NCBI GenBank assembly: GCA_034432435.1
Contig: DAOUBS010000067.1
Coordinates: forward strand, 1-13,118
DNA length: 13,118 nt
Direction of reading: 5' to 3'
Source of the DNA: JANWYT01 sp034432435
GTDB taxonomy: Bacteria; Chloroflexota; Anaerolineae; Aggregatilineales; Phototrophicaceae
Under the pieces are notes generated by a model. It was not told where the DNA came from and made no database searches. It worked only from the letters and a program-made list of their open reading frames with translations. This document shows, one piece after another, positions 1 to 6,658 of this stretch (position 1 is its first letter; the number at the start of each line of letters is the position of its first letter). The position numbers and the translations under genes are program-made.

Positions 1-612
1 CGCGGGGTGATAGCCGGGGGCGCTCTGCATGAACGCGCGATAGTAGTCGCCCGTCATGCGGCTGCCCGTGAAGGCCGAGCGGTGCACATCCGCGCGCAGG
101 TCCGCGTAGGTTGGCTCCATCTGGTTAAGAAAGCTGAAGCCATCCGGCAGCGTGGGCGCAGGGGGCAGTTGCGTCAGGTCGAACGCCAACACGGTAAGAA
201 ACGCTTGGCGCGTGTAACCACATTCGATCAAGAGCGCCTGCAAGCTGGGGTGATCGTCGAACACGGTCGCGCATTCGATCTCAGGCTGTTCATACGTCAC
301 CCGTGCGAGGAGCTGCGCCTCTGCCCAGCGCAGCATTTCGCGCTCCAGCGCCGTGCCGCGCGCGGACGGGTGCAGCCACAGGTCATACTCAGCAAAGCGC
401 GAGAGGTAAAACACCCAGCCCAAACATGTGCCGTCGGGCGCTTCCCACAGGTGCACGGACTGCTCAGGCGGCTCGCCAACGGGATTGTAGAACAACCACC
501 ATTCCACATCGCCTGGGTGCATGTAGCCATACGGCGCATGGCGCAGTCCATCGCGCATCAGCGCTTGGATGCGTTCGAGGTCGGCCAGCCCAGCATACGG
601 ACGGGGGATCAT
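1..612 (-). CDS. GNAT family N-acetyltransferase, tandem-domain type (C-terminus cut by window edge)
   Basis: Reading the minus strand from the ATG at 612-610 gives 204 uninterrupted codons to the window edge, so the 3' part is missing. Residues 1-145 form a first, weakly conserved GNAT-like half (WWLFYNPVGEPPEQ, then LGWVFYLSRF as a central strand). A second half begins at about residue 155, where LPDGFSF is followed by VHRSAFTGSRM and YYRAFMQSAPGYHP, the usual opening of the acetyl-CoA-dependent GNAT domain in two-GNAT bacterial proteins (mycothiol-synthase-like architecture). The acetyl-CoA pyrophosphate loop would lie beyond the edge. The substrate cannot be read from the sequence. It lies 89 bp downstream of the cobalamin adenosyltransferase gene in the same direction, so co-transcription is possible, although a TATACT -10-like box at 648-653 (minus) could give it its own weak promoter. 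No good Shine-Dalgarno sequence precedes the ATG. Confidence 0.8.
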   Translation of the reverse strand, partial: MIPRPYAGLADLERIQALMRDGLRHAPYGYMHPGDVEWWLFYNPVGEPPEQSVHLWEAPDGTCLGWVFYLSRFAEYDLWLHPSARGTALEREMLRWAEAQLLARVTYEQPEIECATVFDDHPSLQALLIECGYTRQAFLTVLAFDLTQLPPAPTLPDGFSFLNQMEPTYADLRADVHRSAFTGSRMTGDYYRAFMQSAPGYHPA

Positions 613-701
613 AGGCGGTTGCTTTGACTGCACGGCTTATGATTTCAAGTATAACACGACCTGCGCGCTGCGCGCCTTGCCCGGCCGCAGACGGCCCCCT
701 C

Positions 702-1250
702 TCAACTGCGCGAGTGCCACTTGGTTTCGGTCTCGCCTGCCTTCAGGTTGACCCAACGCGCCAGCGTGAACAAGAAGTCCGATAGGCGGTTGAGGTAAAC
801 CAGCACGTGCGGGTTGGTCGCTTCCTCGGCGGCCAGCGTCACACAAATCCGTTCGGCACGGCGGCAGACGGTGCGCGCCACGTGCAGCGTCGCCGCCGAG
901 GTGACCCCGCCCGGCAGAATGAAGGCGTTCATCGTTGGCAGTTCTTCGTCCATCTGGTCAATCGCGTTTTCCAACATCAGCACCGGTTGATCGTCCAGCC
1001 GCACCAGCCACTTAGGACTGCTGTCCATTGGGGTTGCCAAATCCGCGCCGATGACGAACAGCTTATTTTGAATCTCCTCTAGCCACGCCTGCGCCTGCTC
1101 GGGCAGCGCATACGATCGCACCACCCCTAGCAGCGAGTTCAACTCATCGACCGTGCCATACGCCTCCACGCGGATGTTGTCCTTGCGCACGCGCCCCCCC
1201 GCGAACAAGCTCGTTTCGCCCTTGTCGCCGGTTTTGGTGTAAATCTTCAT
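702..1250 (-). CDS. pduO: Cob(I)alamin adenosyltransferase, PduO/MMAB type
   Basis: Transfers the 5'-deoxyadenosyl group of ATP to cob(I)alamin (or a corrinoid precursor), making adenosylcobalamin in the cytoplasm. The 182-residue length is typical of the PduO/MMAB-type family. Family motifs are all present: the N-terminal ATP loop TKTGDKGET (5-13), AYGTVDELNS (30-39), FILPGG (110-115), the active-site helix ARTVCRRAER (125-134) and YLNRLSDFLF (152-161). The ATG at 1250 is preceded by GGGAG (1258-1262) at 7 nt, which supports this start. It is divergent from the META-domain gene, with 185 bp between them. No adenosylcobalamin-dependent mutase or other B12 gene is in view, so the cofactor user is unknown. 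The symbol could also be given as cobO in the functional sense, but the fold is PduO-type, not the CobA/CobO P-loop type. Confidence 0.95.
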   Translation of the reverse strand: MKIYTKTGDKGETSLFAGGRVRKDNIRVEAYGTVDELNSLLGVVRSYALPEQAQAWLEEIQNKLFVIGADLATPMDSSPKWLVRLDDQPVLMLENAIDQMDEELPTMNAFILPGGVTSAATLHVARTVCRRAERICVTLAAEEATNPHVLVYLNRLSDFLFTLARWVNLKAGETETKWHSRS

Positions 1251-1435
1251 TGGTTATCTCCCGTGTTTTAAAGACAATTATGCAGTTGCTTGCCCTATCA
1301 AGTGCCCTGATTGCTGAAACCCAGACGCTTGGAACAAAACCAATTCGATAAGCGTTATATTGTCTAGGCAACAAAAGCACGTTTCAACTGTCGCCTATCT
1401 CAAAAAACAAAAGATCTCCCCAAAGGAATAACACC

Positions 1436-2818
1436 ATGTGGCCAATCATCAAGCAAGTCATCGCAGCGCTCAGCCTACTGCTCATCGTCGCGTTTATGGC
1501 CCTGCCCACGTTCGCCGAGGATGAACTGTCTGGTGGGCAGTGGCAGCTCGTCAGCATCGACGGGCAGCCGGTGGTGGCGGGCAGCCTCGTCACCCTCACC
1601 TTTGATACCGAGGGCAACCTCTTCGGCAGCGGCGGCTGCAACAGCTACAGCGGCACTTACACCATCGAAGGCGATCAGATCGTCATGGGGCCGATCATCA
1701 GCACGCTGATGATGTGTGCCGATCCAGCCGTAGCAGAGCAAGAAACGGCCTACTTAGCGGCGCTGCAAGCGGTCGTCACGCGGGCGGTGGTCGATGGGCA
1801 GCTTCTGCTGATGACTGAAACCGGCGTTGAGCTGAACTTCGCGCGCCACGCCGGCCTCGAGGGTAGCCAGTGGCTGGCGCTCACGATCAACGGCCAACCA
1901 GTCGTTGACGACGTGTGGCTGAGCTTCTCAAACGATGGCACATTGGGCGGGTTTGCGGGCTGCAACCGCTTCACCGGGGGCTATGACGCGCGCGGCGACG
2001 CGCTGACCGTGGGCGCATTGATCCGCACAGAAGTTGCCTGCCTTGACGAAGCCATCGCCGCGCAGGAAGAGGCCTTCTTGGCGGCGCTCGCCAGCGCCTT
2101 CGCCTACACCAAGCAGGGGGAAGAGTTGATCATCAACACACCAGAAGGGGGCATCGTGTTCCTCAAGATCAAGAACTTGGCTGGCACAGACTGGGCGCTC
2201 GTCACGCTAGGGAACGACGCTGCGGCAGCGGAAAGCACGCTCACGCTGAGCTTCAGCGCCGATGGCCGTGTGAGCGGCGACAGCGGCTGCAACCGCTTCA
2301 TGGGCAGCTATGAGGTGAACGGCCCACGCTTGACGCTAAGCCAACTCGCCAGCACCCGCCGCGCCTGCCTGAGCGACGCGCTCAACCAACAAGAACAAAC
2401 TTATCTGCGGGCGCTGGAGTCAGTCGTGCGCTACCAAGCGAGCGGCGGCCAGCTCATCCTGACGACAGACGCTGACCTCGCGCTGACCTTCAACCCACTT
2501 ACGCCCATCGTCGGCACGGAGTGGACGCTCGTCAGCTTGAATGGGGCCGACGTAACCAGCAGCGCGCCCACGCTCACGCTGGACGACGCCGGGCGCTTGG
2601 GCGGCAGCGGCGGCTGCAACCGCTACGGCGGCAGCTACACCTTGACCGACGGCCTGCTGACGATCAGCCCACTGTTCAGCACGAGGATGGCCTGCGCCGA
2701 GCCAATCATGGCGCAAGAGGTGGCCTTCCTCAACGCGCTGGAAGCAATCACGTCCGCCCGCGTCGAGGGCAAGCAACTTATCCTCGAGGGTGAAAACGTC
2801 CGGCTCGTGTTCGAGTAG
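1436..2818 (+). CDS. Secreted protein with four tandem META (HslJ-like) domains
   Basis: A 460-residue exported protein. Residues 1-27 are a signal peptide with a hydrophobic core (VIAALSLLLIVAFMA) and an ending TFA-ED that fits signal peptidase I. The rest is four META-type domains at about 31-137, 141-243, 248-352 and 358-460. Each begins with L/I-x-G-x-x-W, has a glycine-rich G-C-N turn (GGCNSYSG, AGCNRFTG, SGCNRFMG, GGCNRYGG), a second cysteine about 43 residues later (MMCADP, VACLDE, RACLSD, MACAEP), an E-x-x-(F/Y)-L-x-A-L helix and a final L-x-F strand. The paired cysteines suggest one disulfide per domain. META domains occur in E. coli heat-shock lipoprotein HslJ and in many envelope proteins of poorly known role, so function is not assigned. 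There is no lipobox. The start is supported by AAAGGA (1422-1427), 8 nt before ATG. The gene ends in a convergent intergenic terminator. Confidence 0.9.
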   Translation: MWPIIKQVIAALSLLLIVAFMALPTFAEDELSGGQWQLVSIDGQPVVAGSLVTLTFDTEGNLFGSGGCNSYSGTYTIEGDQIVMGPIISTLMMCADPAVAEQETAYLAALQAVVTRAVVDGQLLLMTETGVELNFARHAGLEGSQWLALTINGQPVVDDVWLSFSNDGTLGGFAGCNRFTGGYDARGDALTVGALIRTEVACLDEAIAAQEEAFLAALASAFAYTKQGEELIINTPEGGIVFLKIKNLAGTDWALVTLGNDAAAAESTLTLSFSADGRVSGDSGCNRFMGSYEVNGPRLTLSQLASTRRACLSDALNQQEQTYLRALESVVRYQASGGQLILTTDADLALTFNPLTPIVGTEWTLVSLNGADVTSSAPTLTLDDAGRLGGSGGCNRYGGSYTLTDGLLTISPLFSTRMACAEPIMAQEVAFLNALEAITSARVEGKQLILEGENVRLVFE

Positions 2819-2851
2819 GGGCATGGCGTGCCATACTCGATGGCATATCTC

Positions 2852-2882
2852 AAGGCAGGGCGCACTGAGTGCGCCCCGCCTT
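2852..2882. terminator. Bidirectional hairpin between convergent genes
   Basis: The 13-nt arm AAGGCAGGGCGCA and the arm TGCGCCCCGCCTT pair at 12 of 13 positions (one A-C mismatch) around a 5-nt loop CTGAG. It sits in the 65 bp between the META gene stop (2818) and the isochorismatase-fold gene stop (2884), so it can serve both transcripts. On the plus strand no clear T-run follows the stem (only the TT closing the arm), so intrinsic termination is inferred from stem strength and position. Confidence 0.65.
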
Positions 2883-2883
2883 A

Positions 2884-3528
2884 TCAGTTCGTGTCGTAGC
2901 CGCGCGTCTCAGTCGTTGTGGCCTCGCCTTGCAGCCCTTTGATAAATTCTTCGTGCGTCATCGGGAACGAGAACATCGGGTAGTTCTTCTCCACCGCCAT
3001 CTTCTGCTCTTCTTCGCTCAGCGCGGCGGTGCAGTCCGTTAAGGTGATGACGTTGTAGCCCCGTTCGTAGCCCGTGCGCATCGTCGATTCAACGCAGCAG
3101 TTCGTCAAAAAGCCACCGAGGGCAATCGTCTCGATGCCGCGGCTGCGCAGGATGAAGTCAAGGTTGGTGCTGGCGAAGGTGTCTAGGCCGCGCTTGCCTT
3201 CCACCACAATGTCCCCCGGCTGAGGCTTCAACGGGTCGACGATTTCCGCGCCCCACGTGCCTTTCACAAAGGCGTTGTTGTCCACCACGCCTTTGAGGAT
3301 GCCGTAGGGGTGATCGGTAATCTCGTGATAGCCCTTTTCAAACGTGATCGGCGCGTAGATGATCGTCGCGCCCGCTTCGCGCGCCTTCTGCACCACTTCG
3401 ACGGTGTTTTCCAGCATGTTGGTCGATTCCATCACGCCTTTGACGCCGTTGTGCAGCGCGCCGCCCTCACTCGTAAAATCATTCTGGTACTCAATTAAAA
3501 CTACAGCGGTTTTCTTCGGGTCGTACAT
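2884..3528 (-). CDS. Isochorismatase-family cysteine hydrolase
   Basis: A 214-residue cytoplasmic hydrolase of the isochorismatase/nicotinamidase fold, whose members cleave amide or ester-like bonds through an Asp-Lys-Cys triad. Visible motifs are LIEYQNDF (11-18), VEGKRGLDTF (109-118) carrying the expected catalytic Lys112, GGFLTNCCVEST (138-149) with Cys145 as the likely nucleophile, GYERGY and TLTDCTAAL. At the first triad position, where most members have Asp in a D-x-Q-N-D-F pattern, this protein has Glu13. Substrate is unknown; it could be an amidase acting on a small amide. The start is supported by GGAGA about 6 nt before the ATG. A perfect TATAAT lies about 40 bp upstream on the minus strand. 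It is divergent from the TetR-like gene, a layout often seen for an enzyme and its regulator, though that regulator lacks a DNA-binding domain. Confidence 0.9.
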   Translation of the reverse strand: MYDPKKTAVVLIEYQNDFTSEGGALHNGVKGVMESTNMLENTVEVVQKAREAGATIIYAPITFEKGYHEITDHPYGILKGVVDNNAFVKGTWGAEIVDPLKPQPGDIVVEGKRGLDTFASTNLDFILRSRGIETIALGGFLTNCCVESTMRTGYERGYNVITLTDCTAALSEEEQKMAVEKNYPMFSFPMTHEEFIKGLQGEATTTETRGYDTN

Positions 3529-3565
3529 CTCAAGTCTCCATTAAAAACTATTATCGGACAATCAA

Positions 3566-3571
3566 ATTATA
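3566..3571 (-). promoter_or_regulatory. -10 box for the isochorismatase-fold gene
   Basis: On the minus strand these bases read TATAAT, a perfect -10 hexamer, 37 bp upstream of the ATG at 3528. No convincing -35 is found at 16-18 bp, so it may depend on an activator or simply have a weak upstream element. Confidence 0.45.
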
Positions 3572-3629
3572 CAAACGCTGCGCCTGCTGACACAGCACTT
3601 TGCCAAATTTTAAACAAAGCTACCACTCA

Positions 3630-3658
3630 TTGAAAATACTATACATTCACTATATCAT
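3630..3658 (+). promoter_or_regulatory. Sigma70-type promoter of the TetR-like gene
   Basis: TTGAAA (3630-3635), a 17-bp spacer and TATCAT (3653-3658) match the housekeeping consensus at five of six positions in each box. Transcription would begin near 3665, downstream of the upstream in-frame ATG at 3657. This places the translation start at the ATG at 3693 and excludes the longer starts at 3600 (TTG) and 3657. Confidence 0.6.
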
Positions 3659-3664
3659 GAACGT

Positions 3665-3672
3665 TGTTAACA
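3665..3672. promoter_or_regulatory. Palindrome at the predicted transcription start (operator candidate)
   Basis: TGTTAACA is a perfect 8-bp palindrome; over 12 bp (3663-3674, GTTGTTAACACC) 10 positions remain symmetric. It lies at the predicted +1 of the TetR-like gene, a usual place for a repressor site. Short AT-rich palindromes also arise by chance, so the assignment is tentative. Confidence 0.3.
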
Positions 3673-3692
3673 CCAATCGAGAGCAGCTTCAC

Positions 3693-4217
3693 ATGACCCT
3701 GCCTGAGCCTGTACTGTCAGTTGACCTGACCCCTGAAGCGCAGTTGTATCTTGACCTCTCCCAGCAGACCCGCGACACTCTAGACACCGTCGCGTTCTCA
3801 CACGTCGCCCAGCGCTTCTACGACCTGATGAGCGCCAAAATCACCCAGTTGGAGCCGCACCGCCCCCAGATCGCGCGCTTCTTCGCTGAGACGATGCAGG
3901 CCGAACAGCCGCAGGGCATCTTCCCCCACGATGACATGATCCAAGCCTTTGCCGACCTCGTGCAGCACTCGACCGACGCGCCCACCCGCCCTGAGGACGC
4001 CGCTCAACTCGCCGACCTGCTCTATGGGCTGTACCTGCTGACGGTGCTGTTCTGGCTGTATGACCGCACCCCGCAGCGCGCCGCCACCGCTCACCTGCTC
4101 GATTTCACGCGCGAGATGATCCGCCTGCTGCGCCCGATGATGATCATGCCGCTCTTCACCAAAGCGTTGGGCAAGGTCAGCACGATCATCGGGATGGTGT
4201 TCCAACTGCCGCGCTAA
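3693..4217 (+). CDS. TetR-type ligand/dimerisation domain protein lacking an HTH domain
   Basis: A 174-residue all-helical protein. Residues 34-70 (VAQRFYDLMSAKITQLEPHRPQIARFF region) and 100-150 (LADLLYGLYLLTVLFWLYDRTPQRA, then a helix ending in LRP) resemble the C-terminal regulatory domain of TetR-family proteins, in which an H-R-P turn and an L-x-x-L-Y-x-L-x-L-L-x-V-L-F-W-x-x-D-R-(S/T)-P core recur. The usual 45-50-residue N-terminal DNA-binding domain is absent: even the in-frame extension back to 3600 contains no helix-turn-helix. The start at 3693 is chosen because GAGAG (about 3680-3684 region) lies at normal distance and the promoter 3630-3658 would start transcription after the 3657 ATG. 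It could be a degraded TetR regulator, or a stand-alone domain acting by hetero-dimerisation. Similarity is judged by eye, so the family is less certain than the absence of the HTH. Confidence 0.6.
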   Translation: MTLPEPVLSVDLTPEAQLYLDLSQQTRDTLDTVAFSHVAQRFYDLMSAKITQLEPHRPQIARFFAETMQAEQPQGIFPHDDMIQAFADLVQHSTDAPTRPEDAAQLADLLYGLYLLTVLFWLYDRTPQRAATAHLLDFTREMIRLLRPMMIMPLFTKALGKVSTIIGMVFQLPR

Positions 4218-4246
4218 AGCCCCCCAAAGTTAAAGCCCCCCAAAGC
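4215..4246 (+). repeat. Two tandem 16-bp units with a third partial copy
   Basis: TAAAGCCCCCCAAAGT (4215-4230) is followed directly by TAAAGCCCCCCAAAGC (4231-4246), and AAAGCCCCC recurs at 4242-4250. The first unit contains the stop codon of the TetR-like gene. The pyrimidine-rich units cannot fold on themselves, so this looks like local slippage duplication rather than a terminator. Confidence 0.7.
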
Positions 4247-4312
4247 CCCCTACGAAAGCATCGACAGAGGCGCTACAATCAGCATTGGGATGTCCACCGG
4301 CAAGGGAGCCAC

Positions 4313-6658
4313 ATGCTGAAACGCCTCGATTATTGGTGGGGGCTGGTCATCGGCCTTGCGCTGCTGGCTGCGCTGCCGCTGCTTGAAAACCCCGGGCTGC
4401 CCAACGGCAGTGATGTGCTCTATCACACCTATCGCGTGGGGGAGATGGCGCGCAGTTGGGCCAACGGCATGCCGTTCCCGCGTTGGGCAGAGGGCTTGTA
4501 CTTCGGCTACGGTTCCCCGTTGTGGCATTTCTACGCCAGCTTCACCTACTACATCACGACGATCTTCGTGCGCTATCTGGGCTTCAGCGCGCTTGACGCC
4601 CTGCGCCTTTTCATCCTCCTGTGCTACCTGCTCATGAGCAGCAGCATGTACCTCTTCATGAAGCAGCAAGCCGGGCGCATCGCGGGCGTGCTGGGCGCAG
4701 CGGCTTACCTCTACGCCCCTTACATCCTCTACACTGAACCCTACGCCCGCGGCGTCTACCCGGAGCTGTACGCACTGGCGCTCTTTCCGCTGGTGCTGTG
4801 GCGCATCGGCGCGCTGCTGCAAGTGCCCAGCGGCTTCAACATGGCCACCGTCGCCGTCAGCACCTATCTGCTGGCCGTCGCGCACAACTTGATGGCGATC
4901 ACGCTCACGCTGCTGCTGCTGGGCTGGCTGGCGTGGAACACCGGCGGCACGTATTTCACTGACCGCGGCGCATGGCGGCGGACGCTGCGCCCGTATCTGC
5001 TGGCCTTCGTGTCGATCACGCTTGGGCTGGGCTTGAGCGGCTACTTTTGGATCCCTGTGCTGCTGGAAGGCCACACCGTCAACTTAGACAACCTCACAGG
5101 CGTGGCGCTGCTGGACTATCGCAACTTCTTCGTGCCACTGGCGGGGCTGCTCCAGCCGATGCCGATCAACGATCTGGGGGCGATCAACGGCCTGCGCAAC
5201 GTGACCGTGCTTGGGCTGTTTCAGTGGATCGGCGCGCTGAGCGGCCTCGCCGCGACGCTGTGGGCGATTCGCGCGGCGCTCAAAGCTGGCCGCCACGACG
5301 ACCGCCTGCTGCGGCAGGGGGTGTACTTCGGGTTGGCGGCGTTGGTGTTGGTGGCGCTCGTCACGCCCAGCAGCCGCTTCCTCTGGGATGGGCTGCGTCC
5401 GCTGCAATTTTTGCAGTTCCCGTGGCGGCTGTTAGGGCCGCTGGCGTTCTTGCTGGCGTTCTTGGTGGGACTAAACGCCCTGTGGATCGCGCGGCTGCCG
5501 CGCGTGGCCGCTAGCGGGGCGGTCGGCGTGCTGCTCCTGCTGCTGGTCGTGCCCAGCCTGCCCGCCCTCAGCGTCCCAGAGTGGATCCACCGCGAGGTGG
5601 ACACCAGCATCGCCGCCTATCACCAGAGCGAGGTGGCGGGCTTGCAGCGCGGCACCACCTTCACCGACGAATACCGTCCACGCAGCGTCTTCACCCTGCC
5701 CGGCCCCGTCCCCCGCATCTTGGAAGAGTTCGCCGCAGGCGGGATCGTCAACAAGGCCAACGTCCCAGACGGCGTCATCGCCACCCCCACGCTCTACACC
5801 CCTGTGTGGCTGGAGTGGGTCGTCTTTTCGGAAGAAGGCTTCACGATGGAGGTCTACACCTTCTATTGGGAGGGCTGGCGCGCCGCCATCGACAACCGCC
5901 CCGTCGAGATCACCCCCAGCCCAGAGCACGGCCTCATCACGTTTGACGTGCCGCCCGGCGGGCATCTTGTGCGGGTGTTCTTAGGGACGACGCCGCCGCG
6001 CTTGGGTGGGAACTTGTTGAGCACAGTCAGCTTGGGGCTGCTGCTGGCGTTCGTTGCGCTGCGCGTTCACAAGCTGCGCCGCTACGCTGACCCACTGCCA
6101 GAGGTGGGGGCGGCTTCGCTGCCAGTCGTGGCCGGCGCGGTGGTGATCATCGTCGTGCTGGCTGTTGCGCGGCCTGAGGGGATCTTTTATCTCAACACGC
6201 CGCCCGGCGAGGCCCCCGCCCAACACCGCGTGCGGTTCAACGTGGGCGAGGGCGCGCAGGTCATCGGCTATGACCTGAACGCCACAGAGTTCCGCGCAGG
6301 CGACACCGTGCGCGTGGCGGTCTACTGGTTCCCGACGCAGCCCGCCACGATCAACTACAGCAGCTTCGTCCACATCGGGACGCTTGGGCTGCCGCCGCTC
6401 GCCCAACAGGACAAACTCCACCCAGCCGACCGCGTCATGACGCAGTGGTGGCAGCCCATCGGCTACTTGTACGATGAGTACCTCATCCGCCTGCCAGACG
6501 ACATGCCCGCCGGTGAGTATGATGTGATCGTCGGTTTGTACACCTGCGAGACACGGCCCGAAGGCGAATGCGGCAACGGCGACCGCCCAACCGTGACCGC
6601 CGCGGATGGCACGATCCTCGGCGATGTGCTGCCGCTGACGCGCATCACGGTGCGCTAG
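4313..6658 (+). CDS. Large polytopic membrane protein, PTPS-related / GT-C-like, with extracytoplasmic C-terminal domain
   Basis: A 781-residue integral membrane protein. The N-terminal 420 residues carry about ten hydrophobic helices (for example 9-24, 99-118, 124-140, 153-169, 180-207, 228-250, 298-318, 336-350, 372-392, 402-420). The first loop, with GSDVLYHTYRVGEMARSW (32-49), FPRWAEGLYFGYGSPLWHFY (55-74) and later EPYARGVYPELYA, is the signature of the membrane domain annotated as 6-pyruvoyl-tetrahydropterin-synthase-related (PF10131 type), which looks like a GT-C glycosyltransferase or YfhO-like protein rather than a pterin enzyme. Residues 421-565 are an extracytoplasmic beta-rich region (YTFYWEGWRAAIDNRPVEI resembles YfhO-type proteins), then two helices (568-585, 602-619) and a second beta domain at 640-781 (VIGYDLNATEFRAGDTVRVAVYW, YDVIVGLY). 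AAGGGA precedes the ATG by about 5 nt; TACAAT at 4274-4279 is a possible -10. Likely role is cell-surface polysaccharide or lipid-linked sugar transfer; substrate unknown. Its stop overlaps that of convergent rluD. Confidence 0.8.
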   Translation: MLKRLDYWWGLVIGLALLAALPLLENPGLPNGSDVLYHTYRVGEMARSWANGMPFPRWAEGLYFGYGSPLWHFYASFTYYITTIFVRYLGFSALDALRLFILLCYLLMSSSMYLFMKQQAGRIAGVLGAAAYLYAPYILYTEPYARGVYPELYALALFPLVLWRIGALLQVPSGFNMATVAVSTYLLAVAHNLMAITLTLLLLGWLAWNTGGTYFTDRGAWRRTLRPYLLAFVSITLGLGLSGYFWIPVLLEGHTVNLDNLTGVALLDYRNFFVPLAGLLQPMPINDLGAINGLRNVTVLGLFQWIGALSGLAATLWAIRAALKAGRHDDRLLRQGVYFGLAALVLVALVTPSSRFLWDGLRPLQFLQFPWRLLGPLAFLLAFLVGLNALWIARLPRVAASGAVGVLLLLLVVPSLPALSVPEWIHREVDTSIAAYHQSEVAGLQRGTTFTDEYRPRSVFTLPGPVPRILEEFAAGGIVNKANVPDGVIATPTLYTPVWLEWVVFSEEGFTMEVYTFYWEGWRAAIDNRPVEITPSPEHGLITFDVPPGGHLVRVFLGTTPPRLGGNLLSTVSLGLLLAFVALRVHKLRRYADPLPEVGAASLPVVAGAVVIIVVLAVARPEGIFYLNTPPGEAPAQHRVRFNVGEGAQVIGYDLNATEFRAGDTVRVAVYWFPTQPATINYSSFVHIGTLGLPPLAQQDKLHPADRVMTQWWQPIGYLYDEYLIRLPDDMPAGEYDVIVGLYTCETRPEGECGNGDRPTVTAADGTILGDVLPLTRITVR

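Noticed and set aside
7..627. A 206-residue open frame on the plus strand over the acetyltransferase region
   Set aside because: Its product is arginine/histidine-rich and matches no family, whereas the minus strand encodes a clear tandem-GNAT protein. It is a shadow of high GC content.
682..696. GGCCG...CGGCC stem after the adenosyltransferase gene as a terminator
   Set aside because: The stem has only five pairs with a tiny loop and no T-run on the minus strand. Such stems are common by chance in GC-rich DNA.
3600..3692. Longer start for the TetR-like gene at 3600 (TTG) or 3657 (ATG)
   Set aside because: The promoter's -10 box overlaps 3657 and transcription should begin near 3665; the added residues carry no recognisable domain.
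4215..4250. C-rich tandem repeat as a CRISPR or terminator
   Set aside because: Only two full 16-bp units with no spacers, no dyad symmetry and no T-run, so neither reading is supported.
4250..5074. A 274-residue minus-strand open frame rich in Gln, Arg and His
   Set aside because: It lies antisense to the membrane-protein gene with its strong helix pattern and ribosome site; composition is that of a reverse-frame artefact.
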